In this document: positions 20,110-31,016 of the stretch, piece after piece | How the letters are laid out: each line of letters opens with the position of its first letter | Position numbering within the stretch: position 1 is the stretch's first letter | From: CAVQMC01 sp963713505 | Lineage (GTDB): Bacteria; Bacteroidota; Ignavibacteria; Ignavibacteriales; Ignavibacteriaceae | Length of the DNA stretch: 64,000 nucleotides | Direction of reading: 5' to 3' | Assembly: GCA_963713505.1 (NCBI GenBank) | Contig: CAVQMC010000002.1 | Location: 295,504-359,503 of the forward strand | Translations under genes and position numbers: made by a program | The notes under the pieces: model-generated | Seen by the model: the letters and a program-made list of their open reading frames with translations, nothing else | The model's database searches: none | Told to the model about the DNA's origin: nothing

Positions 20110-20878
20110 ACTGATATTAAGTTTTTTAATTTTCTCTTTCTTAGTTTTGATAAGTTCATGTAAAAAGAGCAGCTCTACGGAACCGAATCCGCCCGGACAA
20201 ACCGGTAATTATTTTCCGAATAATGACGGCACATATTATAAATATAATATGCAAAAAACAGATTCGACAGGTTCACAGACTACAGGAACGCGTACAAGCA
20301 GATATGATGGTACTTCAAATCAAAACGGGACTAACTATCAAAAGGAAGTTGACTCAGTCACGATTGCAAACCAAACCGTTGTAACAAATTCATATTTTAG
20401 AACCACAAGCACCGGAGTTTTTTATTTTGTTGATACAACCGGATTGTCTACATACATTCCGGATTCATTAAAAAGTTATTTAACTGTAGATAACGAAATG
20501 AGAGCCTTTTATTTTCCTTTAGCTGATGTTAATGATTGGTCTGTATTTAAAATAAATATAAACTATCTGGGCATTATTTCTTTTAATCCAATCGAAGTAC
20601 ACGCATATTACGAAGGAACGGAAAATGTTACTTTAAACCTAACTTCGGGAAATGAAACAAAATCTGCTGAAAAAGTTAGATATGAATTAAGCGTAAAAGA
20701 TAATCCTTTTGGCAGCGCAACAAATTATGAAGCTTATGTTTGGATTGTGGATAATATCGGTATTGTAAAATGGCAGGGTAATGGTACAATTCTAAATGCT
20801 TTTACCGGCGGAGGAATTGATTTTACAGATACTACCAGTGTGGTAACCCAATCTTTAGTGGATTATAATATTCAGTAA
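20099..20878 (+). CDS. Lipoprotein of unknown function
   Basis: A 259-residue lipoprotein: a lipobox LISSC at residues 17-21 with a Lys-Lys after the cysteine, then a low-complexity Ser/Thr/Pro/Asn spacer. The mature part is Thr- and Tyr-rich and seems to be made of beta strands (YYKYNMQKTDSTG, VFYFVDTTGLS, YEAYVWIVDNIGIVKWQG), a look shared with many Bacteroidota surface lipoproteins. No family is recognised. It overlaps rdgB and is followed by a strong hairpin terminator. Confidence 0.82.
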   Translation: MKNKLILSFLIFSFLVLISSCKKSSSTEPNPPGQTGNYFPNNDGTYYKYNMQKTDSTGSQTTGTRTSRYDGTSNQNGTNYQKEVDSVTIANQTVVTNSYFRTTSTGVFYFVDTTGLSTYIPDSLKSYLTVDNEMRAFYFPLADVNDWSVFKININYLGIISFNPIEVHAYYEGTENVTLNLTSGNETKSAEKVRYELSVKDNPFGSATNYEAYVWIVDNIGIVKWQGNGTILNAFTGGGIDFTDTTSVVTQSLVDYNIQ

Positions 20879-20885
20879 AAAATTT

Positions 20886-20948
20886 AAAGCTGTTTCACAT
20901 GTTTGTTTATATAAATTTCCCTGCAAACTTTTGAAACAGCTTTTTTAT
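20886..20948. terminator. Hairpin terminator between convergent genes
   Basis: A perfect 12-bp stem (AAAGCTGTTTCA, 20,886-20,897, with its complement at 20,932-20,943), with a smaller stem GTTTG/CAAAC in the loop. A T-rich run lies on the right side and an A-rich run on the left, so it can work from either strand. It ends the lipoprotein gene and touches the menG stop. Confidence 0.8.
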
Positions 20949-21630
20949 TTTGTAGCAATAATTAATTGAACAATTCCAAATGTCAATTTATAGACATCAA
21001 TTTTATCAAACCCGGAATTTTTAAGAAGTTCTTTCATATTAATTTTTTCATCAAATTCTTCTACTGAGTTCGGTAAATACTTATAAGCTTCTTTATCTCC
21101 GGAAATAATTCCGCCTATTACTGGCAATATTTTTTTGAAATAAAATTTATATAAAAACTTAAAGAAAAAGTTGGACGGCATTCTGAATTCTAGAATTGTA
21201 GCTTTCCCATTTTTTTTAAGTACTTCATAAAAAGAATTAAATCCTTTTTGAATATCATAAAAGTTTCTTACACCAAAAGCTACAGTAATATTAGTTACGC
21301 TTTCATTTTTTAAAGGAATATTTTCTGCAACCGCCTGGAAATTATTTCCTTTTATCCATTCACTTTTTTTTATGAATAATTTCAGCATATTAAATGAAAA
21401 ATCGGCACCGATAATATTTATTTACTACCCGATCTTTTTGCTTCAATCGCAAAATCTCCTGTTCCGCATGCGATGTCCAATAAGATAGAATTTGAATTCA
21501 TTCGAGAAAGTTTAATTGCTTTTTTTCTCCAATGTTTATCAACACCAAAACTTAAAAGATGATTTAGGAAATCATATTTAAAGGCAATTGAATCAAATAT
21601 TCTTTTAACTTGAGATTTTTTTTCAGGCAT
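20945..21630 (-). CDS. menG: Demethylmenaquinone methyltransferase (one frameshift)
   Basis: SAM-dependent C-methyltransferase that finishes menaquinone (or ubiquinone, UbiE) synthesis. From ATG 21,630 it starts FDSIAFKYDFLNHLLSFGVDKHWR, the typical UbiE/MenG opening, then the SAM site LDIACGTGD. The frame then breaks near 21,416-21,424 and continues IIGADFSFNML, FGVRNF and FGIVQLIIATK to the stop. Repaired length is about 228 residues, standard for the family. It follows the PAP2 gene by about 21 bases on the same strand. Confidence 0.93.
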
Positions 21631-21651
21631 AAAATTGTTTAGTATATATTG

Positions 21652-22604
21652 TCAATATTTACCGTACTTAAATTCCGGCAAACCTGTTTTCTTTCTCCAC
21701 CAATTAAATATATATTTTCCCGGACCAAATACAAAAGATCATAAATACAAGTCCGCCGAATAAATCAATTACATAATGATACCAAAGATAAACAGTTGCA
21801 AAAATTAATAATGAGCCGACGGGCACGAAAAAATATCGAGAACGACTCTTTAATTTTACTGATAAATACATTACAATTAATGTAATCATTGTGTGTCCGC
21901 TTGGAAATACGTCTCTTTGAACCAGCTCCGCGGGATTCACTGTTCCGGGTGGAATGGATTCGCCTGAGTTTACTAAATTTCTTAAAAAATTTGTAAGCCA
22001 GAGTCCCGGAAGTTTTTCATTAATTGTACTAAAATTATGTAGTGTAAACCTTGGCCCAATTCCCGGTAAAGCGAAATAGCCAAGGTAAGAAAGATAAAAT
22101 CCGTAAATAATCATAAAAACTGCAAAGTCCATTGCAACAAATCGTCTTTTTGGCGTACAAAGCCAAACCTAAAATAATCGGAAGAAGATAGAACATTCCA
22201 TATACAATTTGCAAAATTTCTGTTAATACCGGATTTGAAATTTTATATAAAAAATGCGTAGGATTTGTTCCGAATATCCACCTGTCTATCCTGATAAATA
22301 GCCAATCGTAATCGTAGACCCTAATCGGTTTGATTAAAAAATATAATTCTTTGAATGTAATTAAAACTAAAGGTGCGATATACCAGTAATGAATAATTTC
22401 CCAAATTTTTGGTTTAAATTTGTCCTCTAAATATGAAATACCAAATGCAAATAAAATTATAAATAAATTAAGCGCGATAAAATAAGGCCACAGTTCAACC
22501 CTGGAATGAAAAATTATATTTACTGTAATAAGAAATAAATAAAACACTACAACAACTAAGTCAAACGCTTTAAGTTTTTTAAGAAAAGATTTTAAAGTTT
22601 TCAT
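21652..22604 (-). CDS. PAP2-superfamily membrane phosphatase (two frameshifts)
   Basis: Membrane lipid phosphatase of about 316 residues with at least six hydrophobic segments. The active-site motifs are PGIGPR, VFPSGHT and WYHYVIDLFGG, in that order, matching the PAP2 and inositol-phosphorylceramide-synthase-like group. Two extra-base errors are apparent: one A in a run at 22,147-22,151 (minus AAAAA) and one in the run at 21,733-21,736. Without the second, the tail continues IFNWWRKKTGLPEFKYGKY to a stop at 21,652. The substrate is probably an undecaprenyl or phosphatidate phosphate. It is flanked by rsmA upstream and menG downstream on the same strand. Confidence 0.88.
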
Positions 22605-22631
22605 CCTCTGTATTTGAATATTTCTGAAATT

Positions 22632-23435
22632 TTATTTTTTCTCTTTCATTTGACTTATTTTGCTATGCGCAAATTTTGCAAGTCTAAAAAATTCTTCTTT
22701 TTCAAGCTGTTCCGGTCTTTTACTTAAATCAATTCCGCAATCAGAAAAATCTAATTCTCCAAATGTACTATTGGAGAGGGAATTTTTTAAAGTTTTTCGT
22801 CTTTTCCCAAATGCTGCTTTCACTATTTTAATAAATGTTCCTTTCAATTCTTCATCAATTCTTAAATTTTTAAAATAAATATGAATAACGGAAGAATAAA
22901 CTTTTGGTTTTGGATAAAATACATTTGGAGAGACTTTGAAACTTAATTTTACATCAGCAAAAAACTGAAGTAAAACTGCAAGAATTCCATAATCTTTTGT
23001 GTTTTTCTTAGCTGTTAATCTTTGAGCAACTTCAAGTTGAATCATTAAAACAGCATCTTCAACCAAATTATTGTTTTCAATTAGTTTAAAAAGAATTGGT
23101 GATGTAAGATAGTAGGGGATATTTCCTATAAATCTTAATTTCTTTTTTTCTTGATTAAAAAATTCTTCAATATTTATCTTAAGAAAATCTTTACTAATTA
23201 AGTTTAACTTAGGATATTTGCTTTGTAATTCTTCTAATACTCTTTTGTCTATTTCTACCGCAGTAAAATTGTCAACTAAAGAATGTATTTTATCAGTTAA
23301 AGCGCCTAAACCAGGACCAATTTCAATTATCGCATCTTCTTTTTGTGGATTAATCTCTCGTACTAATTTATTTAATATATTCTGGTCCTTTAAATAATTT
23401 TGTCCAAATCTTTTTATGGGTTTTATTTTATCCAT
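22632..23435 (-). CDS. rsmA: 16S rRNA dimethyladenosine transferase (KsgA)
   Basis: Dimethylates two adjacent adenosines near the 3' end of 16S rRNA. This is a standard 267-residue protein with RFGQNYLKDQNILNKLV at the N-terminus, the SAM loop IEIGPGLGALT near residue 37, and the catalytic NIPYYLTSPI block. It starts at ATG 23,435 and is the first gene of the likely operon rsmA - PAP2 - menG on the minus strand. Confidence 0.97.
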   Translation of the reverse strand: MDKIKPIKRFGQNYLKDQNILNKLVREINPQKEDAIIEIGPGLGALTDKIHSLVDNFTAVEIDKRVLEELQSKYPKLNLISKDFLKINIEEFFNQEKKKLRFIGNIPYYLTSPILFKLIENNNLVEDAVLMIQLEVAQRLTAKKNTKDYGILAVLLQFFADVKLSFKVSPNVFYPKPKVYSSVIHIYFKNLRIDEELKGTFIKIVKAAFGKRRKTLKNSLSNSTFGELDFSDCGIDLSKRPEQLEKEEFFRLAKFAHSKISQMKEKK

Positions 23436-23578
23436 TTTTCAAAATTAGATAATACCGGAGCCATTTACAACGGATTTTGTAAGTCTTTAAATCATATGTG
23501 CATTAAATTATTTTGAAAAATAATTAATTATCAATAGTTTTATTTAAATTATTTAACAGATTAAACAGCGGAGGCATT

Positions 23579-24553
23579 CTGTCGGGTAAATATATAATAA
23601 GTGTTGATATGGGCGGAACAAAAATTTTAGCTGCTGCACTTAATTCTACAGAGGGAATTATTACCAGAGTTAAAATGCCGACTAGTTCAGGAGCCAGCAA
23701 AAATGAATATATTCTGCATCTTTCTGAAATAATTAAAGAGACAATAAAAAAAGCGAAGTTAAAAAATAAAGATATAAAGGCCGTGGCACTTGGAATTCCC
23801 GGTTCATTAAATCCCCATACAGGTTTTGTGGGATTAGCTCCCAATCTTGGTTTGAAAAATTTTAATATTAAGGATGAACTTCAAAATTTAGTTTCATTAC
23901 CGGTTTTAATTGAAAATGATGTAAATATTGGCGCACTTGGAATTAAGCATTTTGGGGCAGGGAAAAAATCGAAAAACATGTTAGCGGTTTTTGTCGGAAC
24001 CGGTATCGGCGGCGGATTAATTATTAATGAAAAAATTTACAGAGGCTCCGGGTTTGTAGCAGGCGAGATTGGTCATATAAATGTAAAAAAAGACGGACCT
24101 GTTTGCGGCTGCGGTAGAAAAGGATGTTTTGAAGCTGTTGCCAGCAGAACGGCAATTGTAAATAAAATAATTAAAGAAATAAAAGACGGACACAAAAGTA
24201 TTTTAAGCGATCTTGTTAAATCCGGTGAGAAAATAAAAAGCAAATCCCTCGCAAATGCAGTTAAGAAAAATGATGAAGTAGTTATTAAACATTTAACTTT
24301 TGAATGTGATACAATAGGAAGAGTATTGGCAAGTTTAGCTAACTTTATGAATTTTGATACAATTGTATTGGGAGGCGGACTGATTGAAGCACTTCATAAA
24401 TTTATGCTGCCAAAAATTAAAGAAGAAATGAATGCTTATATTTTAAATGATGCTTCTAAAGATCTAAGAATTGTTGCTTCTACTCTTGGAGATGATGCTG
24501 CTTTGTTCGGCGGAATTCCTTTAACTGAAGAATTTTTAGGAGTTAAGGTTTAA
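23579..24553 (+). CDS. ROK-family sugar kinase, probable non-ATG start
   Basis: Sugar or amino-sugar kinase of the ROK family; candidate substrates are glucose, mannose or N-acetyl sugars. The phosphate-binding site DMGGTK is followed by IENDVN, GTGIGGGL, GEIGHIN and the zinc knuckle CGCGRKGCFE. The first ATG (23,609) would delete half of the phosphate-binding strand YIISVDMGG, so translation most likely begins ten codons earlier at CTG 23,579, four bases after GGAGG. An ATG lost to sequence error is the other option. The gene ends 11 bases inside the convergent ABC-F gene. Confidence 0.9.
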   Translation: MSGKYIISVDMGGTKILAAALNSTEGIITRVKMPTSSGASKNEYILHLSEIIKETIKKAKLKNKDIKAVALGIPGSLNPHTGFVGLAPNLGLKNFNIKDELQNLVSLPVLIENDVNIGALGIKHFGAGKKSKNMLAVFVGTGIGGGLIINEKIYRGSGFVAGEIGHINVKKDGPVCGCGRKGCFEAVASRTAIVNKIIKEIKDGHKSILSDLVKSGEKIKSKSLANAVKKNDEVVIKHLTFECDTIGRVLASLANFMNFDTIVLGGGLIEALHKFMLPKIKEEMNAYILNDASKDLRIVASTLGDDAALFGGIPLTEEFLGVKV

Positions 24554-26498
24554 GAAAATTTTTTTCAATTTCACTTAATCTTTCCGAAAGATTAGTCCAT
24601 TCCGATAAACTTTTCTCCAGTTCATCTTTTGTTGTGTTGAAATCCGAATTTACTTTTTTTACTTCTTCCGGATTATTATAAAGTGAAGGATCGGCAAGTT
24701 TAGCTTCCAATTCTTTTTCTCTTAATTCAAGTTTGTGAATTAATTTTTCTAATTCTTCGATTCTTTTAATAAAATCTTTTGTTGCGGAGTATTTTTTTTG
24801 TCTTAATTCTGCTTCAATTCTTTTTTGTTCTTTTTTATTAAAATTTTTATTTTCAAAGTTATTCTTAGTTTCCTCAATATCTTCTTTTATTTTTAATTCT
24901 TCTCTTTTATTTAGATAATAATCTATTCCACCGACGAAATTATTTATTTTTCCTTTACGAACCTCGATGACTCTGTTGACCAGTGGTCTGAGAAAATCAA
25001 TATCATGTGAAACCAAAATTAATGAACCGTTAAATAATTCTAGTGCTTTCTGCAGGACTTTTTTAGATGACATATCCAAATGGTTTGTCGGTTCATCCAA
25101 AATTATTAGATTTGCTTTGGTTAATAATATCTTTGCAAGCGCAACTCTGCTTTTTTCTCCACCTGAAAGAACCCCGACTTTTTTGAAAACATCATCACCT
25201 GTAAATAAAAAAGATCCCAATAATGATCTAAGTTGTCCTATTGTTTTATTCACTGCAATTTCATCAACTGTTTCAAGAATATCCTTTTCTGGTGAGAGAT
25301 TATCAGCTACATCCTGTGCATAAAATGAAATAATTGTATTATGACCGATTTTTCTTTCACCTGAATCAAAAGAAATTTTACCGGAAATAATTTTTGATAA
25401 AGTAGTCTTGCCAGCGCCGTTCGGTCCGACTAAAGCAATTTTATCTCCCCGTTCTATAACTAAATTAAGATCATTAAATATTTGTTTATCTCCGTAAGAC
25501 TTTGAGACCGAAATAAGCTCCATATTAATTCTTCCGCTTGATGGAGGATCGGGAAATTTAATATTGATTTCGGCTTGTGTTTCCGGAAGTTCAACCAATT
25601 CAATCTTTTCCAGCTGTTTAATTCTGCTTTGTACTTGTTTAGCTTTTGTAGCTTTGTATCTGAATCTTTCTATAAAATTTTCTGTTTCTTTTATTTTCTT
25701 TTGCTGAATAATCTGCTGATTTAATGCTTGAATATCCCGCTCTTCTTTAAAATTTAAATAATCATCGTAATCACCGTTAAAAGTGGTGAATTTTCCAAGA
25801 TAAATTTCCAGAGTTTTATCGGTAACTTTGTTTATAAAATGTTTATCATGTGAAACAATAAGAAGTGAGCCTTTAAAACTCATTAAAAAATTTTCGAGCC
25901 ATTGAAGTGAATCAAGATCCAAATGATTAGTTGGCTCATCCAAAAGAAGTAAATCATTATCTGAAATTAAAATTTTGGCTAAAGCAATTCTCATTTGCCA
26001 TCCGCCGGAGAATTCATCAGTTAATCTTTCAAAATCACTTTCTTCAAAACCTAAACCCATCAAAATTTTTTCAACTTTTGATTCGGCTGAATATGAATCC
26101 AAATCTTCAAGGCGATGATGAACTTCACCAAGTTGATTAATAAGATCTTGCTTGATATTTTCATCTAAATTTTGATCAGAAAGATTATTCGTAATTTCAG
26201 TTTCTTTTTCTCTTAAATAAATAATATCAGTTAAAGCGGATTTTGCTTCTTCAATTAAGGATTTACCGGAATGAGTTACATTGTCTTGAGGTAGGTAACC
26301 AATGTTTATTCTTTTTTGTTTTAATACTTTACCGGATTCAGGCAGAAGTTCACCGGTTATTATTTTTAATAATGAAGATTTTCCAGTTCCGTTAGCGCCA
26401 ACAAGAGAGATCTTATCTCCGAAATTAATTTTATAATTAACATCTTTGAAAAGATATTTACCGTTAAATTGTAAAGAAATGTTAGAAAGGTCCAGCAT
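24543..26498 (-). CDS. ABC-F subfamily ATPase (ribosome-associated)
   Basis: Two ABC ATPase domains joined by a linker, without membrane helices. Walker A sequences are GANGTGKSS at about residue 34 and GPNGAGKTT near 360. Signatures are FSGGWQMR and LSGGEKSRVALAK, and both domains carry DEPTNHLDL or DEPTNHLDM. The linker (FIERFRYKATKAKQVQSRIKQLE) matches the ABC-F interaction arm, and a C-terminal charged coiled coil (residues about 550-645) resembles Uup/YheS. Members act on ribosomes rather than transport. 651 residues is within family range. Confidence 0.93.
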   Translation of the reverse strand: MLDLSNISLQFNGKYLFKDVNYKINFGDKISLVGANGTGKSSLLKIITGELLPESGKVLKQKRINIGYLPQDNVTHSGKSLIEEAKSALTDIIYLREKETEITNNLSDQNLDENIKQDLINQLGEVHHRLEDLDSYSAESKVEKILMGLGFEESDFERLTDEFSGGWQMRIALAKILISDNDLLLLDEPTNHLDLDSLQWLENFLMSFKGSLLIVSHDKHFINKVTDKTLEIYLGKFTTFNGDYDDYLNFKEERDIQALNQQIIQQKKIKETENFIERFRYKATKAKQVQSRIKQLEKIELVELPETQAEINIKFPDPPSSGRINMELISVSKSYGDKQIFNDLNLVIERGDKIALVGPNGAGKTTLSKIISGKISFDSGERKIGHNTIISFYAQDVADNLSPEKDILETVDEIAVNKTIGQLRSLLGSFLFTGDDVFKKVGVLSGGEKSRVALAKILLTKANLIILDEPTNHLDMSSKKVLQKALELFNGSLILVSHDIDFLRPLVNRVIEVRKGKINNFVGGIDYYLNKREELKIKEDIEETKNNFENKNFNKKEQKRIEAELRQKKYSATKDFIKRIEELEKLIHKLELREKELEAKLADPSLYNNPEEVKKVNSDFNTTKDELEKSLSEWTNLSERLSEIEKNFLKP

Positions 26499-26527
26499 GA
26501 GAGGAAATTAAGTTAATTTATAATTTA

Positions 26528-28772
26528 TCATTTTCTTAAAACCGCAATTTTACTAGTTGTTACATTATTCCCGTCTTTATCATAAGCTACAATTAAATAA
26601 ACACCTGAGCCAACTAATTTTCCATCCATATCTCTGCCGTCCCAAAAAGCTATTCTGCCGCCGGGAGATTCAAAAACATTTATAAGTTTTCCTGTAATTG
26701 AAATAATTTTAATTTCAGAATTTCTAATAAGCCCGTCGATTGTAAGCTGATTATTATTATCATTATTAAGAACAAACGGACTTGGATAGACAAACAACTC
26801 AGAAAATGTATCATTAGGTTTTATTGCCGGAGTATCAAAAGAAGTCATCCCTTTATCGGTTCCAACATAAACTCTTCCTGAAACCGGATCAATTGAAATA
26901 GATGAAATATTGTCGGAAACAAGCGGACTGTTTTTTGTATTATAAGAGCCTAATAAACTAGTTCCGTCCTCGTTAATTAATAATAATCCTTGATCAGTTC
27001 CAACCCATTTGCGGTTTAATGGATCTACGGCTATTGCAGTTATATTATATTGTCTTAAGGCAAACACAGAACTAATTCCTAGTTGAGGCTGACTGTTCGA
27101 TAATATGCTTTCAGTATTTGTAATAATATTGATTCCTAAATTTGTTCCGATCCAAATATCACCTCTTCTATCCGCAACGACAGCAGAAATATCATTACCA
27201 TTTAAACCGCTTGCTGTTGTTAAGTAACCTGATTTATCATCATTTGTAGCTAGTATAAGTTCCGTTTTCGTTAAAATAATATAATCCGGGTTTTGTTGGA
27301 TCAGTTATTGCATACCATTTTGTATCATATGGATCAATTGCAAATGAAAAATGATTTTTTAGATATAACACCGGATTCTGCAGGAATACTAAAGAAATGC
27401 CAGGTGCAGTCTGGGGTAAGCATTGCAAGATTTTTTTTGTTAACGGCACCAAAATTCAAAATCCATAAATTATTTTTTGAATCATTAGCAAAACCAGAAA
27501 TTACAATAAAATTAGGGTTTTCACTTATACCTTGAATATCAGTATTTGATGCATCAAATTTTATAATATTTCCCTTTATTTATTTCTATGAATCCTTGGC
27601 CCCAACTCCCAAATATGTAATATCTTATGTTGGAGCATAAACACTATAATAACTATTTGTATGATAAATCAGGAGTATTGGCAGTATTGTAATTTGTCCA
27701 TTTTCCATTTTCAAGTTTATAAAAACCTTTGCCGGTTAGATCTGTTTCCGCTTGCTGACCATAAAACTCCATTCGGAGTGATAGACATATTTGGAAATTG
27801 ATTTACAAACGGTCCATTTGGTGCTAATTACTTTATTCTGCTGATTTAATAAAATTACTCCGTTATTTGATGCAGTGATTAATCCCAAGGATTTTGAATA
27901 ATTTAATTTGTTTATAGTACTGTTATAAGTAAATAATGTTTGTAATTTCCCAGTATTGTAACTTCTAATTGTATTATTAGAAGCAATATAAAGAGTATCA
28001 CCTTAACTAAAAAGTCCGAAATGTTCGTGCTTGCAATATCCGGCAGATATGAATACCATGATGTTCCATTAAAAACAGCAACTCCATTATCGGTTCCTGC
28101 AAAAACCGTATCATTATAAATCACTATTTTATTTATATTGTTCGACGGAAGTCCATTGCTTGTAGTGTATACATTCCAGGATTCAGGAGCAGATAAATTT
28201 ATTGCACCGGGTTTTTGAATTGCTGCGCCTGCTTCAGTGCTTATATACAATAAATTGTATTTGGATATACTATTTACTTTTGTATAAGAATTAAAATTTC
28301 CAAATTTGAAATAAGTGTCATAAAAGAAAAAATTATCAGAACTTATTAATGAAACTCCAAAATCCGTTGCAGCAAAGATTGTATCGCCTGAAACTAATAA
28401 ATCATTTATTCCTTTTACATTTCTATCTGAGTTATAAATATCCAGTATAACATTAAATTCATCAGTTAGAGGATTATAAATATTTATTATTCCATCCGAA
28501 CTGCCGAACCAGATTTTACCGGAATTATCAATATTGATTGCATTAAGATCAGAGCCTGTTAAGCCGTTGGTCTTATTAAGAACTTTAAAGCTGTCAGTGA
28601 CAGAATTATATAAAAAAGCACCTCCGGTAGTAGATGCCCAAATTTCTTGACCGGCCGAGCTTACTCCGGTTGCAATTTTTAAATTTGAATAATTTTGCCA
28701 ATTTGTTAATTGCTGGGGGAAAATTGATAAGCTTAAGAGACAGAACAAAAGTAATAAATGTTTTATTTTCAT
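26528..28772 (-). pseudogene. PorZ-like type IX secretion propeller protein, broken at several points
   Basis: Starting at ATG 28,772 with a signal peptide, the N-terminal part has the two-component-regulator propeller repeats typical of PorZ: GGAFLYN, NGLTGSDLNAINIDNSGKIW, INDLLVSGDTIFAATDFGVSL. The last 180 residues end in the tail FWDGRDMDGKLVGSGVYLI. PorZ helps deliver anionic LPS to type IX cargo proteins at the cell surface, so it fits with the cargo genes here. Six or more frame breaks between about 27,240 and 28,020 prevent any continuous reading. Full span is close to PorZ length (about 750 residues). This could be real decay or a poorly resolved stretch; the dense breaks are unusual for this window. 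Confidence 0.75.
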
Positions 28773-29001
28773 TTTTCTGGGTCCTATTAATTATTCCGGT
28801 AGAAAAATTTAATATCTGCCTCCTAATTTATTTTTATAAGTGAATCTATAAACCAAATTTAACATTTTTTTATATTTCTTAAAGTACTAAAGATAAGGAC
28901 AATTTATTTTTAATAGTTAATAAATTGTATCTAATAAGTTATGTTTTTAGAAAAGTATATCCCATTATAATTTCTCAGATAACGTTTGAATTGTATTTTT
29001 C

Positions 29002-29466
29002 TTAATGAATCTGCTTCATTAAATCAGCCATTTCTAATGCGGTAAGTGCAGCATCCCAGCCTTTGTTTCCCGATTTAGTTCCGGATCTTTCAATTGCCTG
29101 TTCTATTGTATCAGTTGTTAATACTCCAAATGATACGGGAATTTCATGTTTTAAGGATACTTGTAGTATTCCGCTGCTTGCTGCATTTGCTACATGATCA
29201 AAATGAGGAGTTGCTCCTCTAATTACTGCACCTAAAGAAATAATTGCATGATATTTTTTAGTAGAAGCTAATTTATCTGCCGCCAAAGGAATTTCAAAAG
29301 CGCCGGGAACTTTAACAACATCAATGCTTTCATCGGGAATACCATGTTTTTTTAGACAAGCCAAAGCGCCTTCTAAAAGTTTAGTACTGATAAATTCATT
29401 AAAACGGCTTACAACTATTGCAAACCTAAAGTTGTTTTCGTTTAGTTTACCTTCAAATGTTCTCAT
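29002..29466 (-). CDS. ribH: 6,7-dimethyl-8-ribityllumazine synthase
   Basis: Penultimate enzyme of riboflavin synthesis. The 154-residue length is standard. Conserved blocks are VVSRFNEFISTKLLEGAL, KVPGAFEIPLAADKL, SLGAVIRGATPHFDHVAN and PVSFGVLTTDTIEQAIERSG, with the C-terminal GNKGWDAA. The ATG at 29,466 is the only sensible start. It lies 15 bases after the PHP phosphoesterase stop on the same strand. Confidence 0.97.
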   Translation of the reverse strand: MRTFEGKLNENNFRFAIVVSRFNEFISTKLLEGALACLKKHGIPDESIDVVKVPGAFEIPLAADKLASTKKYHAIISLGAVIRGATPHFDHVANAASSGILQVSLKHEIPVSFGVLTTDTIEQAIERSGTKSGNKGWDAALTALEMADLMKQIH

Positions 29467-29481
29467 AAACTTTTAAATTTA

Positions 29482-30313
29482 TTACGCAGTGTTTTTCATT
29501 AAACGTGTGCGCATGTTTTCGATAATCGAATAGTTTGTAAAATATTTTCCTAAGTTGCCCATATCTTCTCTTTTCCCGCCGTGAAAATCGGATCCGCCTG
29601 ATTCAAGTAGAAAGTATTCGTTTACTATTCCCCTGTAAAATTTAACTTGCTGAGATGAATGGGAAGGATGAATTACTTCTATACCGTCAACCCCTTCTTC
29701 AATTATTTCTTTTAGTATATTCTCCGGCATGTTCCCGGGATGAGCAATGAACGAAAGTCCTCCGGCATCACTAATAATTTTAAATGCACTTTGCGGACTT
29801 ATATGGACTTTCTTTTCGTAGGCAGGACCATTATTGCCGATATATTTATTAAATGCTTCGTAATAATTATTAATCAAACCTTTTTCCAGTAAAGCTTGAG
29901 CAATATGAGGTCTTCCTACTGCCGAGTTTTTTGATTTTTCCAATACATCTTCAATAGAAAGGGTAAATCCTAATGAATTTAATTTACTAACTATTCTTCC
30001 GGCTCTTTTTATCCTTTCTTCCCGGAAAAAATTTAAATAATGTTCAAGTTCAGAATTGCCGACTTCAATAAAGTAAGCAAGAATATGAATTTCTCTATCT
30101 TTTATATCCGAACTAATTTCAACTCCGGGAATTATTTCAACGCCTAGTTCTTTTCCGGCATCAATGGCTTCGGCAATACCGTTTAAACTGTCGTGATCCG
30201 TAATGCTTAAAACATCAATGCCGGATTCTCTTAGCCATTTTTACTAATTCTCTTGGAGAATAAAACCCGTCAGAATAGTTAGTATGTGAATGTAAATCTA
30301 CTTTACCGTTCAT
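29482..30313 (-). CDS. PHP-domain phosphoesterase (YciV/TrpH-type, one frameshift)
   Basis: A 276-residue metal-dependent phosphoesterase after one repair. The ATG at 30,313 opens KVDLHSHTNYSDGFYS, the PHP metal motif. After a one-base gain near 30,226-30,233 the reading continues LSITDHDSLNG, IIPGVEISS, EIHILAYF, IAHPG and GGSDFHGGKRE, all PHP landmarks. The family includes the 3',5'-nucleoside bisphosphate phosphatases that recycle nucleotides from RNA and sulfation chemistry. It is the gene upstream of ribH, with the Crp/Fnr gene just upstream again. Confidence 0.9.
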
Positions 30314-30331
30314 TATAAATTGGTTTAAGAA

Positions 30332-31016
30332 TTAACTAAACATTTCCTTAAATTTTTCGTAATCAATAATTCTAAGTTTTGAACCATCCAATTCAACCAA
30401 ACCTTTTTTAGCAAAAGTATGTAGAGTTCTGGAAATAGTTTCTCTAGATGTTCCTGCCATATTTGCTAAGGTCGTGCTGGAATGGTAATTTTTCTATTTC
30501 AACAGTTCCTTGTTTAATTTTACCAACGTCATCGGCAAGTTGTAAAATTACAGTTGCAACTTTACCTTCCGCATCTTTTAATGATAATGATTTAATTTTC
30601 ATATCAGCAGATCTAAGACGTTGAATAAGTTCTTGAATTAGAGCAATTGAAACTTCGGGATGATCATGCAGCAATTGTAAAAAGTCACTTCTCTGGACAA
30701 TAAATAATTCAGAATCTTCCATAGCTGTAACATTTGCAGATCTTGTAAAACCATCCAGTATAGCCATTTCTCCGAAGAAGTCGGACTCATTCAATATTGT
30801 GAGAATAACTTCTTTTCCGTCGTCGCTTACTCTGGATACTTTTACTTTCCCGTTAATAATTACAAATAATGCAGAGCCGGTTTCGTGTTCAAAAAGCACA
30901 ACTTGGTCTTTGTTAAAGTTTTTTCGAACACCCAGCTTTGCTATTTTATCTAAAGTCTCATCTTCTAATTCAGAAAAAATTGGTACATATTTTAAGAATA
31001 CATTATTTTCTTGCAT
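30332..31016 (-). CDS. Crp/Fnr-family transcription regulator (one frameshift)
   Basis: About 227 residues: an N-terminal cyclic-nucleotide-binding barrel (residues about 10-120, with NGKVKVSR, FFGEMAILDG and RSANVTA) followed by a dimer helix and a C-terminal winged helix. The frame breaks at an extra C near 30,472; repaired, the DNA-binding helix reads DLANMAGTSRETISRTLHTF. There is no Fnr-type N-terminal cysteine cluster, so it probably senses a nucleotide or redox ligand rather than oxygen through an iron-sulfur centre. The 279-base gap to ppiD probably holds both promoters. Confidence 0.9.
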
